Source: Vagococcus intermedius
GTDB taxonomy: Bacteria > Bacillota > Bacilli > Lactobacillales > Vagococcaceae
Assembly (NCBI RefSeq): GCF_029144185.1
Contig: NZ_CP110232.1
Coordinates: 2,066,164 to 2,130,163, forward strand
DNA length: 64,000 nucleotides
Reading direction: 5' to 3'
Shown: in pieces, positions 55,473-64,000 of the stretch
How positions within the stretch are numbered: position 1 is the first letter of the stretch
Layout: every line of letters begins with the position of its first letter
Notes under the pieces: generated by a model
Seen by the model: only the letters and a program-made list of their open reading frames with translations
Databases searched by the model: none
What the model was told of the DNA's origin: nothing
Position numbers and translations under genes: made by a program

Positions 55473-56435
55473 TTGTTATTTATGAACAATTTTATTTATA
55501 CAAATGACCCTACCAAGGCTTATCACACTTGGAATTACTGCTTACGGCAAGAATTCGGCGAAAAAATTTTTAAAGTCCCAATTGATGCAGGCTTTGACTG
55601 CCCAAATCGTGATGGGACTGTAGCTCGTGGTGGGTGTACCTTTTGTAGTGTATCAGGTTCTGGAGACATGATATTAGCACCCACTGATCCCCTACCTGAA
55701 CAATTTCAAAGTGAAACTAAACGCATGCATGAGAAATGGCCTGGTGTAACTAACTATTTGGTCTATTTTCAAAATTTTACTAATACTCATGGAACTGCCG
55801 AAACAATTCGCCAAAGATTTGAACAGGTTCTTAATGAGCCTGGTGTCGTAGGACTCTCAATCGGAACACGTCCTGATTGCTTGCCTGATGATGTCATTGA
55901 ATATCTTGCAGAATTAAATGAGCGCTTTTATCTGTGGGTAGAACTTGGATTACAAACGACTTATGAACACACGAGTCATAAAATAAATCGTGCTCATGAT
56001 TATCAAACATATCTAACTGGTGTTGAGAAATTGCGTAAACATAATATCCGTGTGTGTACCCATTTAATTAACGGCTTACCTGGTGAGACCCCTGAGATGA
56101 TGCTTGAAAATGTTAGACGGACTATTTTAGATTCCGATATTCAAGGAATCAAACTCCATCTAATGCATCTTATGACTAATACACGAATGGTACGCGACTA
56201 CGTTTCTGGTGAGTTACAATTAATGACCAAAGAAGATTACGTTAATGTTATCTGTGATCAACTTGAACTTATTCCCCCAGAAATAGTTATTCACCGCTTA
56301 ACAGGGGATGCTCCTAGAGACAGTATTATTGGACCCATGTGGAGTTTAAAAAAATGGGAAGTCTTAAATGCCATTGACGCTGAATTAAAAAAACGGCAAA
56401 GTTGGCAAGGAAAATATAATATTAGAGAGGTTTGA
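55473..56435 (+). CDS. ytqA: Radical SAM protein, TIGR01212/YtqA family
   Basis: A 320-residue radical SAM protein. The cluster-binding cysteines are in FDCPNRDGTVARGGCTFCS (about residues 35-53), and VGLSIGTRPDCLPDDV (about 129-144) and LELGLQTTYE-like motifs follow. It belongs to the YtqA family, usually next to ytqB as here. Its reaction is not firmly known; a tRNA modification role has been considered. The TTG at 55473 has AAGGAG five bases upstream; the ATG at 55482 is an alternative start with a long 14-base spacing. Confidence 0.88.
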   Translation: MLFMNNFIYTNDPTKAYHTWNYCLRQEFGEKIFKVPIDAGFDCPNRDGTVARGGCTFCSVSGSGDMILAPTDPLPEQFQSETKRMHEKWPGVTNYLVYFQNFTNTHGTAETIRQRFEQVLNEPGVVGLSIGTRPDCLPDDVIEYLAELNERFYLWVELGLQTTYEHTSHKINRAHDYQTYLTGVEKLRKHNIRVCTHLINGLPGETPEMMLENVRRTILDSDIQGIKLHLMHLMTNTRMVRDYVSGELQLMTKEDYVNVICDQLELIPPEIVIHRLTGDAPRDSIIGPMWSLKKWEVLNAIDAELKKRQSWQGKYNIREV

Positions 56436-56437
56436 TT

Positions 56438-57019
56438 ATGTTAAAAACAGCCTTAAATAATAGCCATGAGCTATTAACCGAAATTATAGAGCCTGGTGAC
56501 TTAGTCGTTGATGGGACTGTTGGTAATGGCTTTGATACCCTTTTTCTCGCGAAATTAGTTGGGAAATCTGGTAAGGTGATTGGCTTCGATGTTCAAGAGC
56601 AAGCGATCAACACCACAACTGAAAAACTCTTAGCAGAAAAATTATTATCAAGAGTTGACTTACACCATAAAGGACATGAAGCTTTAGAAACAATGTTAAC
56701 TGCACAAGATAAAGTAAAAGCAGCCATTTTTAACTTAGGTTATTTGCCAAAAAGTGATAAAAGTATTATCACTAAAAGTGATACGACTCTCACTGCTTTA
56801 AAGGCTCTTTTATCTCACTTAACACCAAAGGGACGTATCATCATTGTAATCTACTATGGTCATGAGGGAGGACTATCAGAAAAAGATGCGGTCCTAAATT
56901 ACGTTAAAAATATTCCTCAAGCAGATTTTAATGTCCTATCTTACCAATTTATCAATCAAAAAAACAATCCACCGATTCTAATCGCAATCGAAAAAAAAGC
57001 CAAGAAGCATGCTCCTTAA
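56438..57019 (+). CDS. ytqB: Class I SAM-dependent methyltransferase, YtqB family
   Basis: A 193-residue predicted rRNA/tRNA methyltransferase. Motif I is VVDGTVGNGFDTLFLA (about residues 23-38), then IGFDVQEQAINTT (about 49-61) and IFNLGYLPKSDKS (about 98-110), which replaces the usual NPPY. YtqB-type enzymes (now often MnmM) are reported to methylate the 5-aminomethyl-2-thiouridine group at the tRNA wobble position. It begins two bases after ytqA, so the pair forms an operon. Confidence 0.88.
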   Translation: MLKTALNNSHELLTEIIEPGDLVVDGTVGNGFDTLFLAKLVGKSGKVIGFDVQEQAINTTTEKLLAEKLLSRVDLHHKGHEALETMLTAQDKVKAAIFNLGYLPKSDKSIITKSDTTLTALKALLSHLTPKGRIIIVIYYGHEGGLSEKDAVLNYVKNIPQADFNVLSYQFINQKNNPPILIAIEKKAKKHAP

Positions 57020-57041
57020 ACGAGCAGCCTCTTGGCTTTTT
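56998..57041. terminator. Bidirectional terminator between ytqB and the MFS gene
   Basis: GCCAAGA-AGCA-TGCTC with GAGCA-GCC-TCTTGGC arms, then T5. The first arm overlaps the ytqB stop codon region. Confidence 0.8.
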
Positions 57042-58517
57042 CTATTTGATTAGACGTTCTGATTTTTGGAATCTATTTAAAATAAAAGCTGCTACAAGTA
57101 AAATAATTCCAACAAAATAGACTGTATGCAAACCTGTATATAAGATATTTCGCAATGGTTCCACCAATTTTGGATCTAAAAGGTTCAAGGTTTCATGACT
57201 TGACAATTGATCAATCATTTCACGTTTTACTCCTAAACCACTTTGTACTACCATTTCTTTATTAAAGTGATTATTCAATACTACTCCAAAAATTGAAACC
57301 ATGATAGTTTGACCTAAAGTACGACTCAATGTATTAAATGAAGTTGCTACCCCAATATTATCCTCTGAGACGCTACTTTGTGCTTTAACGGTTGTACACG
57401 TAATTGTAATTCCTAAACCAATCCCTGTCCAAGCTGAAATCAAGCAGAAAGCCCAAAATGGTGTTGTTACTGGGACATTAGCTAGGAATACTCCCCCAAC
57501 AATAATAATAAATAAACCAATTGTTAAAGCTTTTTTAGTCGTTGTTTTTTCAAGTAAGCGACCTGCAACAAATGAGCCAATCACCCAAGTAAAGGATAAA
57601 GGTGCTAACGCCATACCACCTAAAGCTGCCTTCAAGCCCAAGACTCCTTGCATCCACATTGGAATATAGACGTCGATCCCCATTAGGAAACCACTTACCA
57701 AAGCTGCAATTAAATTAACAATCATAAACGTTGAATTTTTAAACAAGTCTAGAGAAATAACTGGATCTTTTGCTTTTTTCTCAACACGAGTAAAGACAAC
57801 TCCAAAAATAATAACTAAAGCAAAACAAATGACAGTAATAAGACTTGCTCCTGCTGGCTCACTTAATGTTTGGAACCCATACAGTAAAGCCAATAGTAAC
57901 ATCATCAACGATAAACTACCTGCTACATCAATTGGCTGTTTCTTATGTTCATTTTTAGGTTCTACTAGGAAAATCATAGTTAATATTACTAATAAAATAC
58001 CAATTGGTACATTAACAAAGAAAATCCAATGCCAACCAATTGTATCTACAATAAAGCCACCACATAATGGACCTACTACACTAGCAATACCCCAAAAAGC
58101 ACTACTTAGACCTAATATTTTCGCACGTTTTTCTAACGGATAAATATCAGCAATAATTGTCATCGCTACTGGCATAATCGCTCCTGCCCCGATACCTTGA
58201 ATTGCACGATAGACAATCAATTCTAACATACTTCCTGAAATACCACATAAAGATGATCCAATGATAAATACCACAATCCCAAATAAAAAGACCGGTTTAC
58301 GTCCTACACGGTCGACTAACTTACCATAGATTGGTGTCATCATCGCATTAGTTAACAGATAGATTGAAAATACCCAACTCATGATTTCGCCGCCCTTTAA
58401 TTGACCAGCTATTGTTGGCATTGCTGTTGAAACAATCGTAGCTTCAATCGCTGTCATAAAGATTGCAATAAAAACCGTCAGAGTTACAATCTTGACATTT
58501 GTTTCTCTTTTATTCAC
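57042..58517 (-). CDS. MFS transporter, DHA2 (14-helix) drug efflux family
   Basis: A 491-residue permease with about 14 helices. The MFS motif A variant GKLVDRVGRKPVFL (about residues 62-75) and the DHA motif C-like GPLCGGFIVDTIGWHWIFFVNVPIG (about 146-170, quoted in part) place it in the EmrB/QacA group of proton-driven multidrug exporters. The substrate is unknown. The GTG at 58517 with AAGGAAG seven bases upstream is preferred to the ATG at 58568, which has no ribosome-binding site. Downstream of metK behind its terminator. Confidence 0.9.
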   Translation of the reverse strand: MNKRETNVKIVTLTVFIAIFMTAIEATIVSTAMPTIAGQLKGGEIMSWVFSIYLLTNAMMTPIYGKLVDRVGRKPVFLFGIVVFIIGSSLCGISGSMLELIVYRAIQGIGAGAIMPVAMTIIADIYPLEKRAKILGLSSAFWGIASVVGPLCGGFIVDTIGWHWIFFVNVPIGILLVILTMIFLVEPKNEHKKQPIDVAGSLSLMMLLLALLYGFQTLSEPAGASLITVICFALVIIFGVVFTRVEKKAKDPVISLDLFKNSTFMIVNLIAALVSGFLMGIDVYIPMWMQGVLGLKAALGGMALAPLSFTWVIGSFVAGRLLEKTTTKKALTIGLFIIIVGGVFLANVPVTTPFWAFCLISAWTGIGLGITITCTTVKAQSSVSEDNIGVATSFNTLSRTLGQTIMVSIFGVVLNNHFNKEMVVQSGLGVKREMIDQLSSHETLNLLDPKLVEPLRNILYTGLHTVYFVGIILLVAAFILNRFQKSERLIK

Positions 58518-58584
58518 TTTTCCACTTCCTTTTCTAATACTTTTTCTTATATTCACAAAACCAGCCATTTTTTTAGCTAATAAG

Positions 58585-58632
58585 TTCCAAAAAAATAGCG
58601 CCTCCTAATGAAGATATCCCTCCTCACTAAGA
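58585..58632 (-). terminator. Terminator of metK
   Basis: CTCTTAGTGAGG pairs with CTTCATTAGGAG (several G-U pairs) across a short loop, then GCGCTATTTTTTT on the minus strand. Confidence 0.75.
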
Positions 58633-58642
58633 GCCGCCTCTA

Positions 58643-59830
58643 TTACTCTGCTAAACTGTTCAAAAGAGCTTCAACCTTATCGGTTTTTTCCCAAGTGAAG
58701 TCAACATCTGTACGACCAAAATGTCCATATGCAGCTGTTTTTTGATAAACTGGTTTTCTCAAATCAAGCATATCAATAATACCTGCGGGACGTAAATCAA
58801 AGTTTTTACGGATTGCTTTAATTATATCATTTTTAGCAATTTTTTCAGTTCCAAATGTTTCAACTGAAATAGAAACTGGCTGTGCCACACCAATTGCATA
58901 AGCTAATTGGACTTCACATTTATCAGCAAGTTTTGCTGCAACAACATTTTTAGCAATATAGCGAGCTGCATAACTAGCAGAACGATCTACCTTTGTAGCA
59001 TCCTTACCAGAAAATGCTCCCCCACCATGACGAGCATAACCGCCATAAGTATCCACGATGATCTTACGACCTGTTAGTCCTGAATCACCTTGTGGGCCTC
59101 CAATCACAAAACGACCTGTTGGATTGATATAATATTTAGTATTCCCATCTAGTAAATCAGCTGGAATTACATCAAAAATAACTTTTTCCTTCACATCTTT
59201 TTGAATTTGTTCTAATGTTACCTCTTCATCATGCTGTGTACTGATTACAACGGCATCTACTCTAAGTGGCTGTCCTTGCTCATCATATTCAACAGTTACT
59301 TGAGACTTAGAATCTGGACGTAAATAAGGTAAAACATCTTCTTTTCTTAACTCAGATAACTTGTGAGTTAATTTATGGCTTAAAGAAATTGGTAATGGCA
59401 TTAATTCTGGTGTTTCATTACAAGCGTAACCAAACATTAAGCCCTGATCACCTGCTCCAATATCTTCCTTAGATTCTGATGCTTCACGAGCTTCTAAAGA
59501 CTCATCTACTCCTTGAGCAATGTCTGGTGACTGTTCATCCAATGCTACCATTACAGCACATGTATCACCATCAAAGCCGTACTTAGCACGCGTATAACCA
59601 ATACCTTTGATTGTATCGCGTACAACTTTTTGAATGTCAACATAGGCTGAAGTTGTCACCTCTCCAAAAACTAAAACAAGACCTGTCGTAACTGACGTCT
59701 CACACGCCACACGAGCCATTGGGTCTTTAGCTAACAATGCATCCAAAATAGCGTCACTAATCTGATCTGCTACCTTATCTGGATGTCCTTCTGATACTGA
59801 TTCTGATGTAAATAAATGTTTTTCACTCAT
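58643..59830 (-). CDS. metK: S-adenosylmethionine synthetase
   Basis: A 395-residue MAT of standard length. [20 protein letters not shown] (about residues 8-27) has the catalytic histidine and metal ligand, the P-loop-like [13 protein letters not shown] is at about 247-259, and [19 protein letters not shown]-type sequence follows at about 270. It makes SAM from methionine and ATP, serving the several SAM-dependent methyltransferases in this window. Its translation is likely controlled by the SMK box immediately upstream. Confidence 0.98.
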   Translation of the reverse strand: MSEKHLFTSESVSEGHPDKVADQISDAILDALLAKDPMARVACETSVTTGLVLVFGEVTTSAYVDIQKVVRDTIKGIGYTRAKYGFDGDTCAVMVALDEQSPDIAQGVDESLEAREASESKEDIGAGDQGLMFGYACNETPELMPLPISLSHKLTHKLSELRKEDVLPYLRPDSKSQVTVEYDEQGQPLRVDAVVISTQHDEEVTLEQIQKDVKEKVIFDVIPADLLDGNTKYYINPTGRFVIGGPQGDSGLTGRKIIVDTYGGYARHGGGAFSGKDATKVDRSASYAARYIAKNVVAAKLADKCEVQLAYAIGVAQPVSISVETFGTEKIAKNDIIKAIRKNFDLRPAGIIDMLDLRKPVYQKTAAYGHFGRTDVDFTWEKTDKVEALLNSLAE

Positions 59831-59835
59831 CTTTC

Positions 59836-59912
59836 ATTCCCCCTTCATATTATCGGTTACAAGGCATTTTTAAATAACAGTACTATTTAAATCCTATCGG
59901 GAATCTTGCAAC
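59836..59912 (-). promoter_or_regulatory. SMK box (SAM-III) riboswitch of metK
   Basis: The minus strand reads GTTGCAAGATTCCCGATAGG, an A/T-rich hairpin, then GCCTTGTAACCGA and AAGGGGGAATG. GTTGCAAG pairs with CTTGTAAC, and ATTCCC (59899-59904) pairs with GGGAAT (59836-59841), which overlaps the metK ribosome-binding site. These are the conserved parts of the SMK box; SAM binding hides the ribosome-binding site. Confidence 0.92.
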
Positions 59913-59918
59913 ATTCCT

Positions 59919-59927
59919 AGTATAACA
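59919..59927 (-). promoter_or_regulatory. Extended -10 promoter of metK
   Basis: TGT then TATACT (complement of 59919-59924) just before the SMK box. No clear -35. Confidence 0.5.
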
Positions 59928-59999
59928 AATTTTAAAGAAAAACTCACTATTAATATTTAAAAGCTAGTTTATTGTTGGTTAATAAAAAAAGATAAAAAA

Positions 60000-60020
60000 A
60001 AAGAGCATTTCTGCTCTTAT
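60000..60020 (-). terminator. Terminator of the rRNA-tRNA operon
   Basis: AAGAGCA, GAAA loop, TGCTCTT then T9 on the minus strand, after the last tRNA-Glu. Confidence 0.9.
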
Positions 60021-60024
60021 ATGA

Positions 60025-60096
60025 TGACCCGTACGGGAATCGAACCCGTGATACCGCCGTGAAAGGGCGGTGTCTTAACCGCTTGACCAACGGGCC
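60025..60096 (-). tRNA. tRNA-Glu (TTC), copy 1
   Basis: 72 bases, acceptor GGCCCGT/ACGGGTC, anticodon TTC. CCA end not encoded. Nearly identical to the copy at 60703. Last gene of the operon. Confidence 0.95.
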
Positions 60097-60114
60097 ATTG
60101 TTAAAATATTAAAA

Positions 60115-60202
60115 CGGAGAAGGAGGGATTTGAACCCTCGCGCCGCGTTAACGACCTACACCCTTAGCAGGGGCGCCTCTTCAGCCACTTGAGTACTTCC
60201 CC
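60115..60202 (-). tRNA. tRNA-Ser (GCT)
   Basis: 88 bases with long variable arm, acceptor GGGGAAG/CTTCTCC, anticodon GCT, discriminator G. Confidence 0.95.
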
Positions 60203-60216
60203 AAATTCAAAACTTA

Positions 60217-60290
<74 letters not shown>

Positions 60291-60321
60291 ATTCGAAAAT
60301 GGTTTGTTTTTTTCAAAACAA

Positions 60322-60392
60322 AGCGGGTGACGAGAATCGAACTCGCGACAACAGCTTGGAAGGCTGTGGTTTTACCACTAAACTACACCCGC
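60322..60392 (-). tRNA. tRNA-Gly (TCC), copy 1
   Basis: 71 bases, acceptor GCGGGTG/CACCCGC, anticodon TCC, discriminator T. Second copy at 60891. Confidence 0.95.
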
Positions 60393-60410
60393 AAAAATCA
60401 ATATTACGTA

Positions 60411-60484
60411 CGGTCTGGACGGGACTCGAACCCGCGACCTCCTGCGTGACAGGCAGGCATTCTAACCAGCTGAACTACCAAACC
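60411..60484 (-). tRNA. tRNA-Asp (GTC), copy 1
   Basis: 74 bases, acceptor GGTTTGG/CCAGACC, anticodon GTC, discriminator G. It differs from the copy at 61057 by one base in the D-arm. Confidence 0.95.
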
Positions 60485-60518
60485 AATAACTCTTTTACTT
60501 TAATACTTATTAAAGCAA

Positions 60519-60591
60519 TTGCGGGAGCAGGACTTGAACCTGCGACCTTCGGGTTATGAGCCCGACGAGCTGCCAACTGCTCCATCCCGCG
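60519..60591 (-). tRNA. Initiator tRNA-fMet (CAT), copy 1
   Basis: 73 bases. The first pair is a C-A mismatch and the anticodon stem carries three G-C pairs (GGG/CCC), both initiator marks. Identical copy at 61165. Confidence 0.95.
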
Positions 60592-60602
60592 ATATTTTTA
60601 AA

Positions 60603-60692
60603 AGGAGGATAAGGGATTCGAACCCTTGCACGCTTTTACACGCCTGACGGTTTTCAAGACCGTTCCCTTAAGCCAAACTTGGGTAATCCTCC
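60603..60692 (-). tRNA. tRNA-Ser (TGA), copy 1
   Basis: 90 bases with long variable arm, acceptor GGAGGAT/ATCCTCC, anticodon TGA. Identical copy at 61249. Confidence 0.95.
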
Positions 60693-60702
60693 ATCTTATA
60701 AA

Positions 60703-60774
60703 TGACCCGTACGGGAATCGAACCCGTGATACCGCCGTGAAAGGGCGGTGTCTTAACCGCTTGACCAACGGGCC
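60703..60774 (-). tRNA. tRNA-Glu (TTC), copy 2
   Basis: 72 bases, same body as the copy at 60025. Confidence 0.95.
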
Positions 60775-60802
60775 ATCGTTTATAACAACTATTTAGTTAT
60801 AA

Positions 60803-60876
<74 letters not shown>

Positions 60877-60890
60877 TAATTTAAAAAAAG

Positions 60891-60961
60891 AGCGGGTGAC
60901 GAGAATCGAACTCGCGACAACAGCTTGGAAGGCTGTGGTTTTACCACTAAACTACACCCGC
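60891..60961 (-). tRNA. tRNA-Gly (TCC), copy 2
   Basis: 71 bases, same body as the copy at 60322. Confidence 0.95.
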
Positions 60962-60966
60962 TAAAA

Positions 60967-61039
60967 TGGCTTGAAACAGAATCGAACTGCTGACACCTTG
61001 AGCTTCAATCAAGTGCTCTACCAACTGAGCTACCAAGCC
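60967..61039 (-). tRNA. tRNA-Phe (GAA)
   Basis: 73 bases, acceptor GGCTTGG/TCAAGCC, anticodon GAA. The only member of the inner block that is not duplicated. Confidence 0.95.
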
Positions 61040-61056
61040 ATGATAACTTTTTGAAA

Positions 61057-61130
61057 CGGTCTGGACGGGACTCGAACCCGCGACCTCCTGCGTGACAGGC
61101 AGGCATTCTAACCAACTGAACTACCAAACC
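61057..61130 (-). tRNA. tRNA-Asp (GTC), copy 2
   Basis: 74 bases, anticodon GTC; one-base D-arm difference from the copy at 60411. Confidence 0.95.
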
Positions 61131-61164
61131 AATAACTCTTTTACTTTAATACTTATTAAAGCAA

Positions 61165-61237
61165 TTGCGGGAGCAGGACTTGAACCTGCGACCTTCGGGT
61201 TATGAGCCCGACGAGCTGCCAACTGCTCCATCCCGCG
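61165..61237 (-). tRNA. Initiator tRNA-fMet (CAT), copy 2
   Basis: 73 bases, identical to the copy at 60519. Confidence 0.95.
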
Positions 61238-61248
61238 ATATTTTTAAA

Positions 61249-61338
61249 AGGAGGATAAGGGATTCGAACCCTTGCACGCTTTTACACGCCTGACGGTTTT
61301 CAAGACCGTTCCCTTAAGCCAAACTTGGGTAATCCTCC
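61249..61338 (-). tRNA. tRNA-Ser (TGA), copy 2
   Basis: 90 bases, identical to the copy at 60603. Confidence 0.95.
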
Positions 61339-61349
61339 ATGTAATAAAA

Positions 61350-61423
61350 TGGACCTTGTAGGACTCGAACCTACGACCGAACGGTTATGAGCCGTTTGCT
61401 CTAACCAACTGAGCTAAAGGTCC
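61350..61423 (-). tRNA. CAT-anticodon tRNA, probably tRNA-Ile2 (lysidine-modified)
   Basis: 74 bases, acceptor GGACCTT/AAGGTCC, anticodon loop CTCATAA. The loop and body resemble tRNA-Ile2 (read as AUA after lysidine formation by TilS) more than the elongator Met at 61443, whose loop is TTCATAC. A Met identity cannot be fully excluded. Confidence 0.85.
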
Positions 61424-61442
61424 AAGCTCTGTTTTACAATAA

Positions 61443-61516
61443 TCGCGGCAGAGGGGATCGAACCCCCGACCTCCCGGGTATGAACCGGACGCTCTAGCCA
61501 GCTGAGCTACGCCGCG
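61443..61516 (-). tRNA. Elongator tRNA-Met (CAT)
   Basis: 74 bases, acceptor CGCGGCG/TGCCGCG, anticodon loop TTCATAC. Confidence 0.9.
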
Positions 61517-61526
61517 TAAAAATAAA

Positions 61527-61600
61527 TCGGGAAGACAGGATTCGAACCTGCGACCCCTTGGTCCCAAACCAAGTGCTCTACCAAGCTGAGCTACTTCCCG
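61527..61600 (-). tRNA. tRNA-Pro (TGG)
   Basis: 74 bases, acceptor CGGGAAG/CTTCCCG, anticodon TGG. Confidence 0.95.
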
Positions 61601-61607
61601 TATTTAA

Positions 61608-61681
61608 TGCACCCAAGAGGAGTCGAACCTCTAACCGCCTGATTCGTAGTCAGGTACTCTATCCAATTGAGCTATGGGTGC
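61608..61681 (-). tRNA. tRNA-Arg (ACG)
   Basis: 74 bases, anticodon ACG (A34 normally deaminated to inosine by TadA). Confidence 0.95.
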
Positions 61682-61698
61682 AAATAATATTTGAAAAA

Positions 61699-61784
61699 TG
61701 CCGAGGACCGGAATCGAACCGGTACGGTGATTACTCACCGCAGGATTTTAAGTCCTGTGCGTCTGCCAGTTCCGCCACCCCGGC
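61699..61784 (-). tRNA. tRNA-Leu (TAA)
   Basis: 86 bases with long variable arm, anticodon TAA. Confidence 0.95.
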
Positions 61785-61829
61785 GTATTACAACTGGTCT
61801 TATAATACCTTTGTTATTAAGATAACAAA

Positions 61830-61901
61830 AGCGGAAGACGGGGTTCGAACCCGCGACCCCCACCTTGGCAAGGTGATGTTCTACCACTGAACTACTTCCG
61901 C
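61830..61901 (-). tRNA. tRNA-Gly (GCC)
   Basis: 72 bases, acceptor GCGGAAG/CTTCCGC, anticodon GCC, discriminator T. Confidence 0.95.
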
Positions 61902-61908
61902 GTAATGG

Positions 61909-61981
61909 TGCCGGCTAAAGGAGTTGAACCCTCGACCCTCTGATTACAAATCAGATGCTCTACCAACTGAGCTAAGCCGGC
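61909..61981 (-). tRNA. tRNA-Thr (TGT)
   Basis: 73 bases, acceptor GCCGGCT/AGCCGGC, anticodon TGT. The three bases after the discriminator happen to read CCA, unlike most neighbours. Confidence 0.95.
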
Positions 61982-61988
61982 TAATAAA

Positions 61989-62070
61989 TGCGGGTGAAGG
62001 GACTTGAACCCCCACGCCGTTAGGCGCTAGATCCTAAATCTAGTGCGTCTGCCAATTCCGCCACACCCGC
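61989..62070 (-). tRNA. tRNA-Leu (TAG)
   Basis: 82 bases with long variable arm, acceptor GCGGGTG/CACCCGC, anticodon TAG. Confidence 0.95.
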
Positions 62071-62080
62071 ATATAAATGA

Positions 62081-62153
62081 TGACCCGTACTGGGCTCGAA
62101 CCAGTGACCCTCTGATTAAAAGTCAGATGCTCTACCAACTGAGCTAACGAGTC
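62081..62153 (-). tRNA. tRNA-Lys (TTT)
   Basis: 73 bases, acceptor GACTCGT/ACGGGTC, anticodon TTT. Confidence 0.95.
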
Positions 62154-62156
62154 ATA

Positions 62157-62229
62157 TGGAGGTTAACGGGATCGAACCGCTGACCCTCTGCTTGTAAGGC
62201 AGATGCTCTCCCAGCTGAGCTAAACCTCC
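62157..62229 (-). tRNA. tRNA-Val (TAC)
   Basis: 73 bases, anticodon TAC. First tRNA after 5S rRNA; the modification target of TrmN6 (A37) in this window. Confidence 0.95.
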
Positions 62230-62251
62230 ATGGGATATTAATAATATCTAA

Positions 62252-62367
<116 letters not shown>

Positions 62368-62459
62368 CTCTTAGATATCTATTAAATTGAGTAATTGCTC
62401 ACTCAAAACTGGATGTTAAAGTTTAATCAAAACATTCCTTGATCCTACGTTTAAATTCT

Positions 62460-64000
<1,541 letters not shown>

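Noticed and set aside
61906-61908. Encoded CCA end on tRNA-Thr as a special class
   Set aside because: Neighbouring tRNAs do not encode CCA and three bases can match by chance; not enough for a claim.

Overview
The window looks like a chromosomal stretch of a low-GC Gram-positive bacterium of the Lactobacillales. The best guess is Enterococcaceae, for example a Vagococcus- or Enterococcus-like genus, but no species call is possible from sequence reading alone. The reasons are the A+T-rich DNA with Firmicutes Shine-Dalgarno sites, T-box leaders on hisS-aspS and leuS, an SMK-box (SAM-III) leader on metK, the lactic-acid-bacterial peptidases PepV and PepS, a yclNOPQ-type iron importer, and a large rRNA-linked tRNA cluster resembling the Bacillus/Enterococcus type. 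Almost everything is core genome. I see no prophage, insertion sequence, plasmid gene or CRISPR array.

Layout. 1-1219: start of a probable acyltransferase gene leaving the window, then trmN6 and a GIY-YIG gene. 1268-7107: YitT membrane protein, the T-box-controlled hisS-aspS operon, and a divergent SH3b/amidase_3 cell-wall hydrolase. 7105-13658: dtd-rel (stringent response), an aldehyde dehydrogenase, and rsmE-prmA-DUF3013. 13849-16253: rarA, a probable 6S RNA, a small membrane protein and a universal stress protein. 16346-22640: ackA with ytxK, then an amidase/amino-acid ABC operon without its ATPase, and a DUF1054 gene. 22740-26438: a ferric-siderophore ABC importer in yclNOPQ order behind a Fur-like box. 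26666-36784: yueI, dinB, udk, an RsuA-type pseudouridine synthase, a 144-residue unknown protein, a P-type cation ATPase behind a yybP-ykoY (Mn2+) riboswitch, ttcA, and pncB-nadE for NAD salvage. 36992-43391: ribosomal and transcription genes (rplK-rplA, rplJ-rplL with an L10 leader, rpmG-secE-nusG), with L-serine dehydratase sdaAB-sdaAA and a DUF915 hydrolase between them. 43590-49776: a CBS/ACT protein of the CbpA type, PepV, PepS, a second RsuA-type enzyme and a YtgP-type flippase. 50043-59830: leuS with a Leu T-box, a DUF1700/DUF4097 pair, a PAP2 phosphatase, the ytqA-ytqB pair, a DHA2 drug-efflux protein and metK. 60025-64000: 24 tRNA genes, 5S rRNA and the 3' part of 23S rRNA, all on the minus strand, as the distal end of an rRNA operon that starts outside the window.

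Functionally the region is dominated by translation (four aminoacyl-tRNA-related units, ribosomal proteins, rRNA/tRNA modification, tRNA and rRNA genes), and its most informative feature is the density of RNA-based control: two T-boxes, a Mn2+ riboswitch, an SMK box, an L10 leader, two L1-like mRNA sites and 6S RNA. The points most worth a second look are the overlapping GAC/CAC codons in the hisS-aspS T-box, the two L1-like sites upstream of both rplK and rplA, the segmental duplication in the tRNA array, the palindrome between pncB and nadE, and a few unassigned small genes. I did not find a convincing wholly new system.
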